Counted from the first letter of the stretch, positions 1-6,111 are shown. The stretch is 7,077 bases of DNA from Verrucomicrobiota bacterium (GCA_023433275.1 JAEZDN010000171.1:1-7077), one strand, 5' to 3'. Program-made: numbers and translations. The notes: generated by a model not told the origin, from the sequence alone.

Positions 1-50
1 GGCCCGGGCCGACGCGCCATGACTGACGGATTTTGGCTGGCCCGGTTCAT
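1..50 (-). CDS. pstA: Start of a downstream gene, probably phosphate permease subunit PstA (partial)
   Basis: An ATG at 50-48 on the minus strand overlaps the TGA stop of pstC (49-47) in an ATGA arrangement and opens a frame that stays open to the window edge. Only about 16 codons are visible, reading MNRASQNPSVMARRPG. A second in-frame ATG lies at 20-18. The visible residues carry no recognisable motif. The pstA call rests entirely on context: in pst operons pstC is normally followed at once by pstA, whose product is the second inner-membrane permease subunit, and a four-base overlap is typical of translational coupling between the two. The gene could in principle be something else. Confidence 0.5.
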   Translation of the reverse strand, partial: MNRASQNPSVMARRPG

Positions 51-1696
51 CCGATGGAGATGCGGTAGCGGCGCACGATTTTCTGCGCGAGCCAGTTGAT
101 CAGGAGCGAAATCAGGAAGAGCACGACGCCGACCATGAACAGGGCGCGATAGTGGATGCTGTGGCGCACGACCTCGCCCATTTCCTGCGCGATGATGCCG
201 GTCATCGTGTGCACGGGTTGAAACACCGCGCCCAGGCCCGCGGTAAGGTCGGGAATCTCGATGCGATTGCCGGCGCAGAGCAGCACCACCATCGTCTCGC
301 CGATCACGCGGCCGAAACCCAGCAGGATGGCGGCCATGATGCCGGAAAGCGCGGCAGGAATCACGATGCGCACGACGGTCTGGAGACGCGTGGCGCCGAG
401 GGCGAGCGAGGCTTCCTTGAACGAGCGCGGGACGTTGTTGATGGCGTCCTCGGCGAGGGAGAAGATCGTCGGCACAGCCATCAGCGCGAGCAGACAGGCG
501 GCGGTGGCGGAATTGAGCCGCTCCAGCATCGGGAAGCCCGGCACCCAGTCGAGCCAGGCGACCTGGGAGACGCGGCGCAGGGTTTCTCCCAGCACGGCGA
601 TCCCGAAGAAGCCGAGCACCACGCTGGGAATGGCGGCGATGAACTCGATGGTGGGTTTGATGAACTTCTGCTCGCCGGGCGTGGCCACCTGGTTGACGTA
701 GATCGCGGCGGCCACGCCGAGCGGGATGGCGATGACGAGCGCGAGCGCGGCGATCAGCAGCGACCCGGTGAAAAGCGGAATGATGCCATACCAATCCTGC
801 CAGAAGCTGGCCGTGACCCACTTGCGGCCGAAGGCGAACGCGGTGAGCGATTCCAGCAGACCGACGGGCTTGGCCGGGTCCCAGGCCAGCATGCGGCGCT
901 CGGTCGCGGCGATCTCGGCGAGGTAGCGGCTGTTCAACTCCTGAAAGCGGTTCAACTTGTCGCGAAGGGCCGCATCATCCGCCGCGGGCGCGCGGGTGTT
1001 GAGCTCCCGGAGAAACTCCACCAGCCGGGCGTTGGCCTCGACGACCGCGGGCAGCATCGCGAGCAACGGTTTGATCTCGGCGGTGAAATCTATCGTCTCG
1101 ATTTCCATCGCATCGGCCTCGGCCTTGAGCGTCGCGGCGCGGGCCGGCGGCGAGGTGCGCATGCCGTCGATCAGGTTCTGCCGGGCGATCCGCAGGTCGG
1201 CGGCGACCGTGCTGCGTTCCTTCAGGGAGGAAACCAGGTCCGTCATCTCGCCGAGGATCGATTCATGGTCCTCGATCGCGGAGGAGAAACGGTCGGCAAA
1301 CGCGTCGAAGTCGGACAGCTTCGCGGTGGCGGCTCCGATGTCGAGTCCGCCTGGACCCGTCTGGCGCACGAGCTCAGCCTGCCGGGCGGCACCCAGAAAG
1401 CGGTCCAAGGCGCGGTGGCTTTGCACCTGGTCGCGGAGCATGTCCACCAATTCCAGCCCGGCGCGGCGGTAAACCTCGAGGTTCTCGCGGTTCTGCGGAA
1501 TGAATCCGACCGCGTCGCTGAAGATCGTGAACGTGATGAGCGCCAGCACGACGATTGAAATCGTGGCGTTGCCCTGGAAAAGCGTCCGTGCGGCCTGCTC
1601 GCCGGTGAGGCCGAGGAACCAGCCGCGGCGTCTGCGCAGGAGAGCGTCGCGGGTGCTAGCGCGCACGGGGGCGGTACTGGTGTTCGAATCGGACAT
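47..1696 (-). CDS. pstC: Phosphate ABC transporter permease PstC with a large periplasmic insertion
   Basis: Inner-membrane permease subunit of the high-affinity phosphate importer PstSCAB. The start chosen is the ATG at 1696, giving 549 residues. The frame stays open up to a TTG at 1768, but that start would lie inside the Pho box and the terminator T-run. The first membrane helix is at about residues 43-66. A hydrophilic, mostly helical region of about 240 residues follows (67-306), then a canonical PstC core with several helices. The core holds an EAA-loop signature at about 428-446 (EASLALGATRLQTVVRIVIP), which contacts the ATPase PstB. Typical PstC proteins are near 300-320 residues, so the insertion accounts for the excess. 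It lies between helices 1 and 2 and should face the periplasm. No Shine-Dalgarno sequence precedes the ATG. pstS is upstream and probable pstA follows with an ATGA overlap. The family call is secure; the role of the insertion is unknown. Confidence 0.93.
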   Translation of the reverse strand: MSDSNTSTAPVRASTRDALLRRRRGWFLGLTGEQAARTLFQGNATISIVVLALITFTIFSDAVGFIPQNRENLEVYRRAGLELVDMLRDQVQSHRALDRFLGAARQAELVRQTGPGGLDIGAATAKLSDFDAFADRFSSAIEDHESILGEMTDLVSSLKERSTVAADLRIARQNLIDGMRTSPPARAATLKAEADAMEIETIDFTAEIKPLLAMLPAVVEANARLVEFLRELNTRAPAADDAALRDKLNRFQELNSRYLAEIAATERRMLAWDPAKPVGLLESLTAFAFGRKWVTASFWQDWYGIIPLFTGSLLIAALALVIAIPLGVAAAIYVNQVATPGEQKFIKPTIEFIAAIPSVVLGFFGIAVLGETLRRVSQVAWLDWVPGFPMLERLNSATAACLLALMAVPTIFSLAEDAINNVPRSFKEASLALGATRLQTVVRIVIPAALSGIMAAILLGFGRVIGETMVVLLCAGNRIEIPDLTAGLGAVFQPVHTMTGIIAQEMGEVVRHSIHYRALFMVGVVLFLISLLINWLAQKIVRRYRISIG

Positions 1697-1750
1697 ACCG
1701 AGGGACGCGGCTAGGCTCCGGCTGGCCGGCGGGCCGGTCAATGGGCGCAG

Positions 1751-1768
1751 GTTACGGTTGTGTGACAA
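1751..1768 (-). promoter_or_regulatory. Two-unit Pho box (PhoB-type site) before pstC
   Basis: On the minus strand the sequence reads TTGTCAC (1768-1762), four bases, then CCGTAAC (1757-1751). Two 7-mers with an 11-base period have the layout of the PhoB box, whose E. coli unit is CTGTCAT. The second unit is identical to the last unit of the array in front of the porin. It lies about 55 bases upstream of the preferred pstC ATG. The hexamer at the expected -10 distance (about 1740-1735) is poor, so the promoter would depend on an activator or be weak. The site also overlaps the T-run of the pstS terminator. PhoB control is inferred from repeat layout and gene context. Confidence 0.65.
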
Positions 1769-1807
1769 AAACGCCGCCCGCGTTCCTGGTGGGACTCGCG
1801 GGCGGCG
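1767..1807 (-). terminator. Intrinsic terminator or attenuator after pstS
   Basis: A perfect 11-bp GC-only inverted repeat (1772-1782 with 1797-1807) encloses a 14-base loop. Read on the minus strand it is followed at once by TTTTT (1771-1767). It starts 24 bases after the pstS stop codon and before pstC. This is the classic rho-independent layout for the minus strand; there is no T-run in the plus direction. It would end or attenuate the porin-pstS transcript so that PstS is made in excess over PstC, as transporters usually require. It would also stabilise the pstS 3' end. Confidence 0.8.
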
Positions 1808-1831
1808 AAGAGACGTCGAAGGGGAGCTGGA

Positions 1832-2662
1832 TCAGGACTTCACCGGGACGGGGATGAAGCCGGACTTCTCGACGATGGCCTGACCCTCGGCGCTGAGGAT
1901 GTAGTCAATGAACTGCGCCGTGAGGCCGGTCGGTTCGCCGTTGGTGTAGAAAAAGTTCGGCCGGGCATAGGGATAGGACTTGGCGTGCACGGCAGCGGCG
2001 GTGGGCATCGAGAGGGAGCCGTCCTTGGTGACGATGCCGACGACCTTGACGCCGGGGGCATTGATGTAGGCGACGCCGACGTAGCCGATGCCGTTGGGGT
2101 TCTTGCCCACCTCGGCGGCAATCTGCTCGTTGCCCGCCATCTTTTGGGAGGCGCTGGCGTAGTCGCGCTTCTTCATCGCGAGGTCCTTCCAGTCCTGGTA
2201 GGTGCCGGAGGAAGTGTTGCGCGTATAGATGGAGAACGGACCGGGGTTGCCGCCCACGGCGCTCCAGTCGGTCACATCGCCGGTGAAGATCTGCTCGACC
2301 TGGCGGAGCGTGAGCTTCGACACCGGGTTGTTCTCGTTCACGATGACCGCCATGCCGTCGTAGGAGACGATGACGGGCTTCATTGAGACACCCTTGGCCT
2401 GCGCGGCCGACATTTCGGTCGGACGGGCGCGGCGGGAGGACATGCCGATCTGGGCGGTGCCGTCGGTGATGGCGGCGATGCCGGTGGTCGAGCCTTCGGC
2501 GGCGATTTCAAACACGACGCCCGGATTCTGGGCACGGAAGGCCTCGGCGGCCTGCGGCACCATCTTGGCCCCGAGCGTGTCGGAACCCTTGATGATGAGC
2601 TTCTGGGCCGGAAGCGAAGTGGCGGCGACGGCCGCAGCGAGGAGGAAAGCGATTTTTTTCAT
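1832..2662 (-). CDS. pstS: Periplasmic phosphate-binding protein PstS
   Basis: Captures phosphate in the periplasm and delivers it to the PstC/PstA permease. The 276-residue product begins with a clear signal peptide (MKKIAFLLAAAVAATSLPAQ, cleavage probably near residue 19-20). Binding-site motifs of the PstS superfamily follow in order: GSDTL (26-30), EGSTTGI (56-62), MSSRRA (74-79) and RNTSSGTYQ (148-156). These supply the Ser/Thr/Arg/Asp contacts to phosphate. It is of the shorter PstS type. The ATG at 2662 starts exactly at the signal peptide, 21 bases after the porin stop codon, so the two genes are almost certainly co-transcribed. The leader is pyrimidine-rich on the coding strand, with no Shine-Dalgarno sequence. 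An A-rich start (ATG followed by seven A) may help initiation. A strong terminator lies 24 bases downstream, before pstC. Confidence 0.96.
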   Translation of the reverse strand: MKKIAFLLAAAVAATSLPAQKLIIKGSDTLGAKMVPQAAEAFRAQNPGVVFEIAAEGSTTGIAAITDGTAQIGMSSRRARPTEMSAAQAKGVSMKPVIVSYDGMAVIVNENNPVSKLTLRQVEQIFTGDVTDWSAVGGNPGPFSIYTRNTSSGTYQDWKDLAMKKRDYASASQKMAGNEQIAAEVGKNPNGIGYVGVAYINAPGVKVVGIVTKDGSLSMPTAAAVHAKSYPYARPNFFYTNGEPTGLTAQFIDYILSAEGQAIVEKSGFIPVPVKS

Positions 2663-2683
2663 GAGATGAGGAGAGTTGGGAGG

Positions 2684-3934
2684 TTAGAAGTTGAGCTGAA
2701 GTTGCGAACGGAGGCCGGTGGCCTTGGCCTCGGCGAAGCCGCCGGTCACGGTGTCCTCGCTCTTGCCCCACACGTAGCCGAGCTGGAGCTTGAGGTCGTT
2801 GCCCTTGAGGTAGTAGTTCACGCCGAGATACATCTCGGAGAGCTTGTCGTGCGTGCCGCCGCCGGGGGCGGAGCGGACACCATCGGAGACGTTCACGCCG
2901 CGACCGTCGGAATCGAGGTGGCTATAGCGGCCGACCAACTCGAGCCGGTCGTTGACCGCGTAGGAAGGCTGAATCCACCAGCCGGTGGGCTCGGCGTCGC
3001 GGGTGGCGCTCACGCCGCGCTCGACATCGGCGGCCATGTATTCGGTGACGAGGCTCAGCTTGCCGACGGTGAGATCGAAGTAGAGCGAGTAGACCGAGAG
3101 GTCGTTGCCCGTGCCCACGCCGAACGGCGAGGCGCCGGCCTTGCCGCCCTGATTGGGCAGGAAGCCGTAACCGCCGCCGATCACATAGGTGCCGCCGTCG
3201 AACTTGCCGTTGTAGCCGGCGTTGGCCCAGTAGGCCAAATCGTTGTTCGTGTTGTTGCCTGCGCCGGAGGAGACGGCCGCGGTGATGGCGCGCTCCGGAT
3301 TGGTGATGGCGCCACCGTAGAAGAAGTTGCCCTGCTTGCCGTCGGCAAAGACGCCGACGCGGTAGCTGCCGGCGCCGAGGCGGCGACCGTTGTTTTCCTC
3401 GACGAAGTAGCGGGTCACGCCGCTGCGCTCGATGGCCTTGAGGCTGCCAGAGGAGGTGCGTTCCTCGTAGCCGAGGTTCACCTTGCGCAGGCCGATGTCC
3501 ACGGTGTGGACGCCCTTCTTGTATTGCACCCAGGCGGCGTCAAAGAAACCGCCGGCGAAGTCGTACGTGATGTTCGTGTTCCAGTCAGCGCCGAGGTCGG
3601 CGCGGGCCGTCAGATACACGCGGCGCATGAAAAAGTGGGAGGTCCCCTCGGGATCGGCCGCGTTGGCGACGTCGGTCTCAAGATTCGCGAACTGCGTCTG
3701 CAGGCGGCCGCTGATGCGGAGACGGGTCGCATAGTTGCTGCCCGCGGTGCCGACGGCCGGGGGCATGGAAGCGTCGCGCACGAGGTCGGCGCGGATTTCC
3801 TCGGCCTCCTGGTCATTGAGAATGCCCTTGCGGACCAGCGCCTCGATGAGCGCGCCGCTGTCTTGGGCAAGAACCGGGCCGGCGCACAGCAGGGCGGCCA
3901 GCACGGCGGACATTTTGATTCTAAGGTTGAACAT
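2684..3934 (-). CDS. Phosphate-selective porin, OprP/OprO family
   Basis: Outer-membrane beta-barrel protein likely to admit phosphate or other anions. The 416-residue product starts with a signal peptide (cleavage near VLAQD, residues 21-25). A short helical segment ALIEALVRKGILNDQEAEEI (29-48) comes next, of the kind often found at the N-terminus of porins in this family. The rest is a long stretch of alternating aromatic and polar beta strands. An early barrel segment carries RLRISGRLQTQF (70-81), and the protein ends in a terminal phenylalanine (LQLNF), the usual outer-membrane sorting signal. It is the first gene of the unit with pstS, and the three-unit Pho array lies upstream, which strongly supports a phosphate role. 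An alternative start is Met8. I assign the family but cannot show phosphate selectivity from sequence, so no gene symbol is given. Confidence 0.87.
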   Translation of the reverse strand: MFNLRIKMSAVLAALLCAGPVLAQDSGALIEALVRKGILNDQEAEEIRADLVRDASMPPAVGTAGSNYATRLRISGRLQTQFANLETDVANAADPEGTSHFFMRRVYLTARADLGADWNTNITYDFAGGFFDAAWVQYKKGVHTVDIGLRKVNLGYEERTSSGSLKAIERSGVTRYFVEENNGRRLGAGSYRVGVFADGKQGNFFYGGAITNPERAITAAVSSGAGNNTNNDLAYWANAGYNGKFDGGTYVIGGGYGFLPNQGGKAGASPFGVGTGNDLSVYSLYFDLTVGKLSLVTEYMAADVERGVSATRDAEPTGWWIQPSYAVNDRLELVGRYSHLDSDGRGVNVSDGVRSAPGGGTHDKLSEMYLGVNYYLKGNDLKLQLGYVWGKSEDTVTGGFAEAKATGLRSQLQLNF

Positions 3935-3997
3935 GATCGGATGGTTGGATGCTTGGGTGAACAGTGCGGCCCCGGCGGACTGCCGGGACGCAGGCGC

Positions 3998-4003
3998 ATC
4001 CTA
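3998..4003 (-). promoter_or_regulatory. -10-like hexamer of the porin-pstS promoter
   Basis: TAGGAT on the minus strand matches the sigma70 -10 consensus at four of six positions, including the key A at position 2 and T at position 6. It starts 10 bases after the last Pho repeat. In PhoB-activated promoters the box replaces the -35 element and sits at about this distance from the -10. The predicted transcript would begin near 3991, giving a leader of roughly 55-60 bases before the porin ATG. Confidence 0.5.
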
Positions 4004-4013
4004 GAGCGGCCTT

Positions 4014-4042
4014 GTTACGGTCGCGTGACGCCCGCGTGACGA
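4014..4042 (-). promoter_or_regulatory. Three-unit Pho box array (PhoB-type) before the porin
   Basis: On the minus strand three 7-mers TCGTCAC (4042-4036), GCGTCAC (4031-4025) and CCGTAAC (4020-4014) are separated by exactly four bases each, an 11-base period. This matches the direct-repeat layout of PhoB sites, with the GT(C/A)A core kept in every unit. The downstream genes (phosphate porin, pstS) are classic Pho regulon members, and a -10-like hexamer follows at the right distance. The divergent trmB start candidate at 4036 lies inside the array. I see the spacing and similarity directly; PhoB as the binder is inference. Confidence 0.75.
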
Positions 4043-4752
4043 AACGGGAAATTGGCGCCCGCGGGCCGGCGGTTTGGCCTTGGCAGCCACCTCTTTTCCC
4101 GGCCAATGGACGCGTGTTGTGCACGCCCGAGTTTCTGTCCCACGTGGAGCAGCGCCGCGCCGCCCTGCGGGTGGAGCTGGCGGCGCTGCTGCCGTCCGGC
4201 GCAGTGATCGTGCTCGAGATCGGCTGCGGGCACGGGCACTTCCTTGCCCGCTATAGCGCCGAACACCCCGGGAAGATATGTCTTGGCGTGGACGTGATCA
4301 ACGAGCGCATTGAGCGCGCACGTCGCAAGGCCACGCGCGCGAAGCTGCCCCACTGTCACTTCATCCGGGCCGAAGCGCGCGAGCTCATCGAGTGCCTGCC
4401 ACCCGGTGTCACGTTCGAGGAAATCTGGGTTCTTTTTCCGGATCCCTGGCCCAAGAAGCGCCATCACAAGCACCGCCTCCTTCAGCCTGAATTCTTTGAT
4501 TTCATCGCTCACCGGGCAGGGCAGGGGGCCCGCCTGTATTTCCGCACCGACTTCGCCGGCTATTTTGAAGTGGTTGCGGCGTTTCTCCCCGGACTCAAGA
4601 CCTGGCAGCCCGATCCTGCTGGGCTCTGGGCGCTGGAACACGAAACGGTCTTCCAAGCCCGCGCTCCCAGTTACCAATCCTTGGTCGCGGTCCGCACCGC
4701 CGAGCCCGCGCCTCTGCGGGCTCAATCGCTCCTCGGTAGGCCCGGTCTTTGA
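4036..4752 (+). CDS. trmB: tRNA (guanine-N7-)-methyltransferase TrmB
   Basis: SAM-dependent enzyme that makes N7-methylguanosine at position 46 in the variable loop of many tRNAs. Numbered from the GTG at 4036 (238 residues), the SAM-binding motif EIGCGHGHF is at 61-69, with acidic GVDV at about 84-87. The family signature FPDPWPKKRHHKHRL is at 134-148 and RTDFAGYFE at 170-178, very close to known TrmB sequences. The start is uncertain. There is no suitable ATG. The frame stays open to a GTG at 3964, but that lies within the porin promoter and leader. GTG 4036 gives a usual family length, and GTG 4114 would give 212 residues with every motif intact. It is divergent from the porin and converges with a small minus-strand gene. 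The C-terminal 18-20 residues look nonconserved. No Shine-Dalgarno sequence is seen for any start. Confidence 0.92.
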   Translation: MTKREIGARGPAVWPWQPPLFPANGRVLCTPEFLSHVEQRRAALRVELAALLPSGAVIVLEIGCGHGHFLARYSAEHPGKICLGVDVINERIERARRKATRAKLPHCHFIRAEARELIECLPPGVTFEEIWVLFPDPWPKKRHHKHRLLQPEFFDFIAHRAGQGARLYFRTDFAGYFEVVAAFLPGLKTWQPDPAGLWALEHETVFQARAPSYQSLVAVRTAEPAPLRAQSLLGRPGL

Positions 4753-4769
4753 CCGCACGGCTCGCCGGC

Positions 4770-4813
4770 CAGGCGCGAACTCCGGCCTCCCGCTCGTCGG
4801 GACGACGCGCCTG
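4770..4813. terminator. Nested stem-loop between convergent genes
   Basis: A perfect 8-bp inverted repeat (caggcgcg 4770-4777 with cgcgcctg 4806-4813) encloses a second 5-bp hairpin (tcccg 4788-4792 with cggga 4798-4802, loop ctcgt). It fills the 63-base gap between the trmB stop and the stop of the small minus-strand gene. Neither side has a convincing T-run, so it may be a bidirectional 3'-end structure rather than a true intrinsic terminator. Confidence 0.4.
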
Positions 4814-4815
4814 CC

Positions 4816-4977
4816 TTAAAGCACGTCCAACCAAATGAGCAGCAAAAGCTGTCCCACCGCGGCGAGTGCCAGCAGGCCCCACGTCAGCTGCATGAAGGCA
4901 TTCCTCGCCAGCTTCCGCTCCCCATTGTCATAACGCGGCTGCACCGTGCGCTCGAGCAGGGTGGGAGAGGGTTCCAT
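4816..4977 (-). CDS. Small single-helix membrane protein (53 aa), function unknown
   Basis: An ATG at 4977 opens a 53-codon frame ending in TAA at 4816-4818. The product starts with a charged segment, MEPSPTLLERTVQPRYDNGE, then RKLARNAFMQ. A strongly hydrophobic stretch follows at about 31-49 (LTWGLLALAAVGQLLLLIW) before a short tail ending DVL. The layout, with a basic region before one helix, predicts a membrane protein with its N-terminus in the cytoplasm. Codon use fits the neighbours, with mostly G/C third positions. It is divergent from atpB and converges with trmB. No family is recognised. It is not an AtpI homologue by layout, since AtpI proteins have at least two helices and would normally be on the atp strand. 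No Shine-Dalgarno sequence precedes it. The gene is probable, not proven. Confidence 0.6.
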   Translation of the reverse strand: MEPSPTLLERTVQPRYDNGERKLARNAFMQLTWGLLALAAVGQLLLLIWLDVL

Positions 4978-5031
4978 GTTTTACAACTGTCCGACCCCGC
5001 ATCGGCTGGCAAGCGCCGCGTGCCTTCCAAC

Positions 5032-5067
5032 ATAAGGGCCCCTCGATTGGTTTTGCGCGGCCCTTAT
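5032..5067. repeat. 9-bp inverted repeat in the divergent region before atpB
   Basis: ataagggcc (5032-5040) and ggcccttat (5059-5067) are perfect inverted copies separated by 18 bases. They lie in the relatively AT-rich 194-base stretch between the small minus-strand gene and atpB, 105 bases before the atpB ATG. The centre-to-centre distance of 27 bases is not an integral number of turns. It could be an operator for a dimeric regulator or an RNA hairpin, if transcription starts upstream. A weak promoter-like pair, TTATTA (5064-5069) and TATAGC (5087-5092) with a 17-base spacer, overlaps its right arm. Confidence 0.4.
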
Positions 5068-5171
5068 TAAGAACTCATGCGGCGAATATAGCATTTCCAA
5101 GGTTGACGCACTGCGGGGCCAAAACCTACCTAATCACCCCTTTAACGACCGACACACCTCCTGCCGGAACC

Positions 5172-6044
5172 ATGCCACGCTTCACCCGACTTCTCAGCTT
5201 TGCCTCAGTGCTCGCTCTTGCGACCTCGGCCCAGGCCAGTGTTGCTCCGTCCGCCGCGAAGCTCGTGGATTTCGGCAACGGCTGGGCCATCACCAACAGC
5301 ATGGCCACCGGCTGGGTCATTTCGGCCATCCTGATCGGTCTCATCATGTACGCGGTCCGCAGCCCCAAGCTCATTCCCACGAAGAGCCAGGCCGTGTTCG
5401 AATCGCTGCTCGAAGGTCTCCGCGATCTCTTTGAACCCATCGTCGGCAAGAAGGCCTTCCCCACCGCGTTCCCGCTGCTCGTCACGTTCTTCATCTTCAT
5501 CCTGATTCATAACTGGATGGGCCTGCTGCCCGGCGTCGGCACCATCGGTCGCGGCTACACCGATGCGGAAGGCCACTTCCACATGACCCATCCGTGGATC
5601 CGCCCGTTCACCGCCGACTTCAACAGCACCATCGCCCTCGCGCTGGTTTCCTTCGGCGCCTACCTGATCATCATCTTCAAGTTCGCCGGCCCGAGGCTCA
5701 TCCTGTGGGATCTCTTCGGCAACAAGGCCGAGAAGTCCGAGACCCCGGGCTGGCTCTACCCGGTCCTCTCCCTCGTGTTCCTCGTCGTCGGTTGCATCGA
5801 GGTTTTCTCGATCTTCATCCGCCCCTTCACCCTTTCGGTCCGTTTGTTCGGCAACGTCTTCGGCGGCGAGAACCTGCTCCACGGCACCGGCTTCTTCCCG
5901 ATCTTCTATTTCATGGAGCTGCTCGTCGGCCTCATTCAGGCCATCGTCTTCACCCTCCTGACCTCCGTCTACATCGGCCTCATCTGCAATCACGGCGATG
6001 ACCACGATCACGCCGACGGACACGCCGCCGAGGCCCACCACTGA
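5172..6044 (+). CDS. atpB: F1Fo ATP synthase subunit a (AtpB)
   Basis: Membrane subunit that forms the two proton half-channels against the c ring. The start is the ATG at 5172 (290 residues); an upstream in-frame TTG at 5103 would add a non-conserved 23-residue leader. The N-terminus MPRFTRLLSFASVLALATSA looks like a cleavable signal peptide (AQA-S near residue 22). Several membrane helices follow. The essential arginine is Arg224 in LSVRLFGN, matching E. coli Arg210, with Glu233 at the place of Glu219. A conserved final helix, IQAIVFTLLTSVYIGLI, carries Gln256. The C-terminus is a histidine/aspartate-rich tail (NHGDDHDHADGHAAEAHH, 273-290). It is the first gene of the atp operon, 67 bases before atpE. 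No Shine-Dalgarno sequence is present; the leader is rich in C and A. Confidence 0.96.
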   Translation: MPRFTRLLSFASVLALATSAQASVAPSAAKLVDFGNGWAITNSMATGWVISAILIGLIMYAVRSPKLIPTKSQAVFESLLEGLRDLFEPIVGKKAFPTAFPLLVTFFIFILIHNWMGLLPGVGTIGRGYTDAEGHFHMTHPWIRPFTADFNSTIALALVSFGAYLIIIFKFAGPRLILWDLFGNKAEKSETPGWLYPVLSLVFLVVGCIEVFSIFIRPFTLSVRLFGNVFGGENLLHGTGFFPIFYFMELLVGLIQAIVFTLLTSVYIGLICNHGDDHDHADGHAAEAHH

Positions 6045-6051
6045 GACTTTT

Positions 6052-6084
6052 CCGCCGGGAGCGTGCTTCGCGTGCGCACGGCGG
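6052..6084 (+). other. Imperfect hairpin between atpB and atpE
   Basis: In the 67-base gap, ccgc (6052-6055) can pair with gcgg (6081-6084), and cgtgc (6062-6066) with gcacg (6076-6080), around a 9-base loop with an internal bulge. It starts 7 bases after the atpB stop. The following leader up to the atpE ATG (6085-6111) is A/C-rich and looks unstructured, which would favour ribosome entry without a Shine-Dalgarno sequence. A role in RNA stability or processing is only a suggestion. Confidence 0.3.
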
Positions 6085-6111
6085 CAACCGCAACCACAAC
6101 CATCCCACCAC

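Noticed and set aside
1..10. Palindrome ggcccgggcc at the window edge
   Set aside because: It lies in the predicted coding start of the next gene, and such GC palindromes are expected by chance at this base composition.
152..1558. 468-codon open frame on the plus strand across pstC
   Set aside because: It lies antisense to a clear PstC, and its product is a low-complexity run rich in Gly, Arg, His, Asp and Glu with no family features. Long antisense frames are expected when coding DNA is this GC-rich.
1697..1768. 24-codon N-terminal extension of pstC from TTG 1768
   Set aside because: It would begin within the terminator T-run and Pho box, has no family similarity, and a good ATG exists at 1696.
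2653..2659. Seven-base A run (coding strand) at the start of pstS as a phase-variable tract
   Set aside because: It simply encodes the Lys-Lys of the signal peptide. Seven bases is short for slippage, and the frame is intact.
2666..4039. 457-codon open frame on the plus strand across the porin
   Set aside because: Antisense shadow of the porin. The product is Ala/Val/Gly/Asp-rich without a domain, and it crosses the porin promoter.
4978..5020. TTGCCA / TAAAAC promoter for the small minus-strand gene
   Set aside because: The -35-like hexamer is good, but the only -10-like hexamer is 23 bases away, outside the workable range, and nearly touches the start codon.
5103..5108. TTGACG as a -35 element for atpB (also a TTG start)
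   Set aside because: No acceptable -10 hexamer lies 16-18 bases downstream, and as a start it would put 23 unrelated residues before a signal-peptide-like N-terminus.
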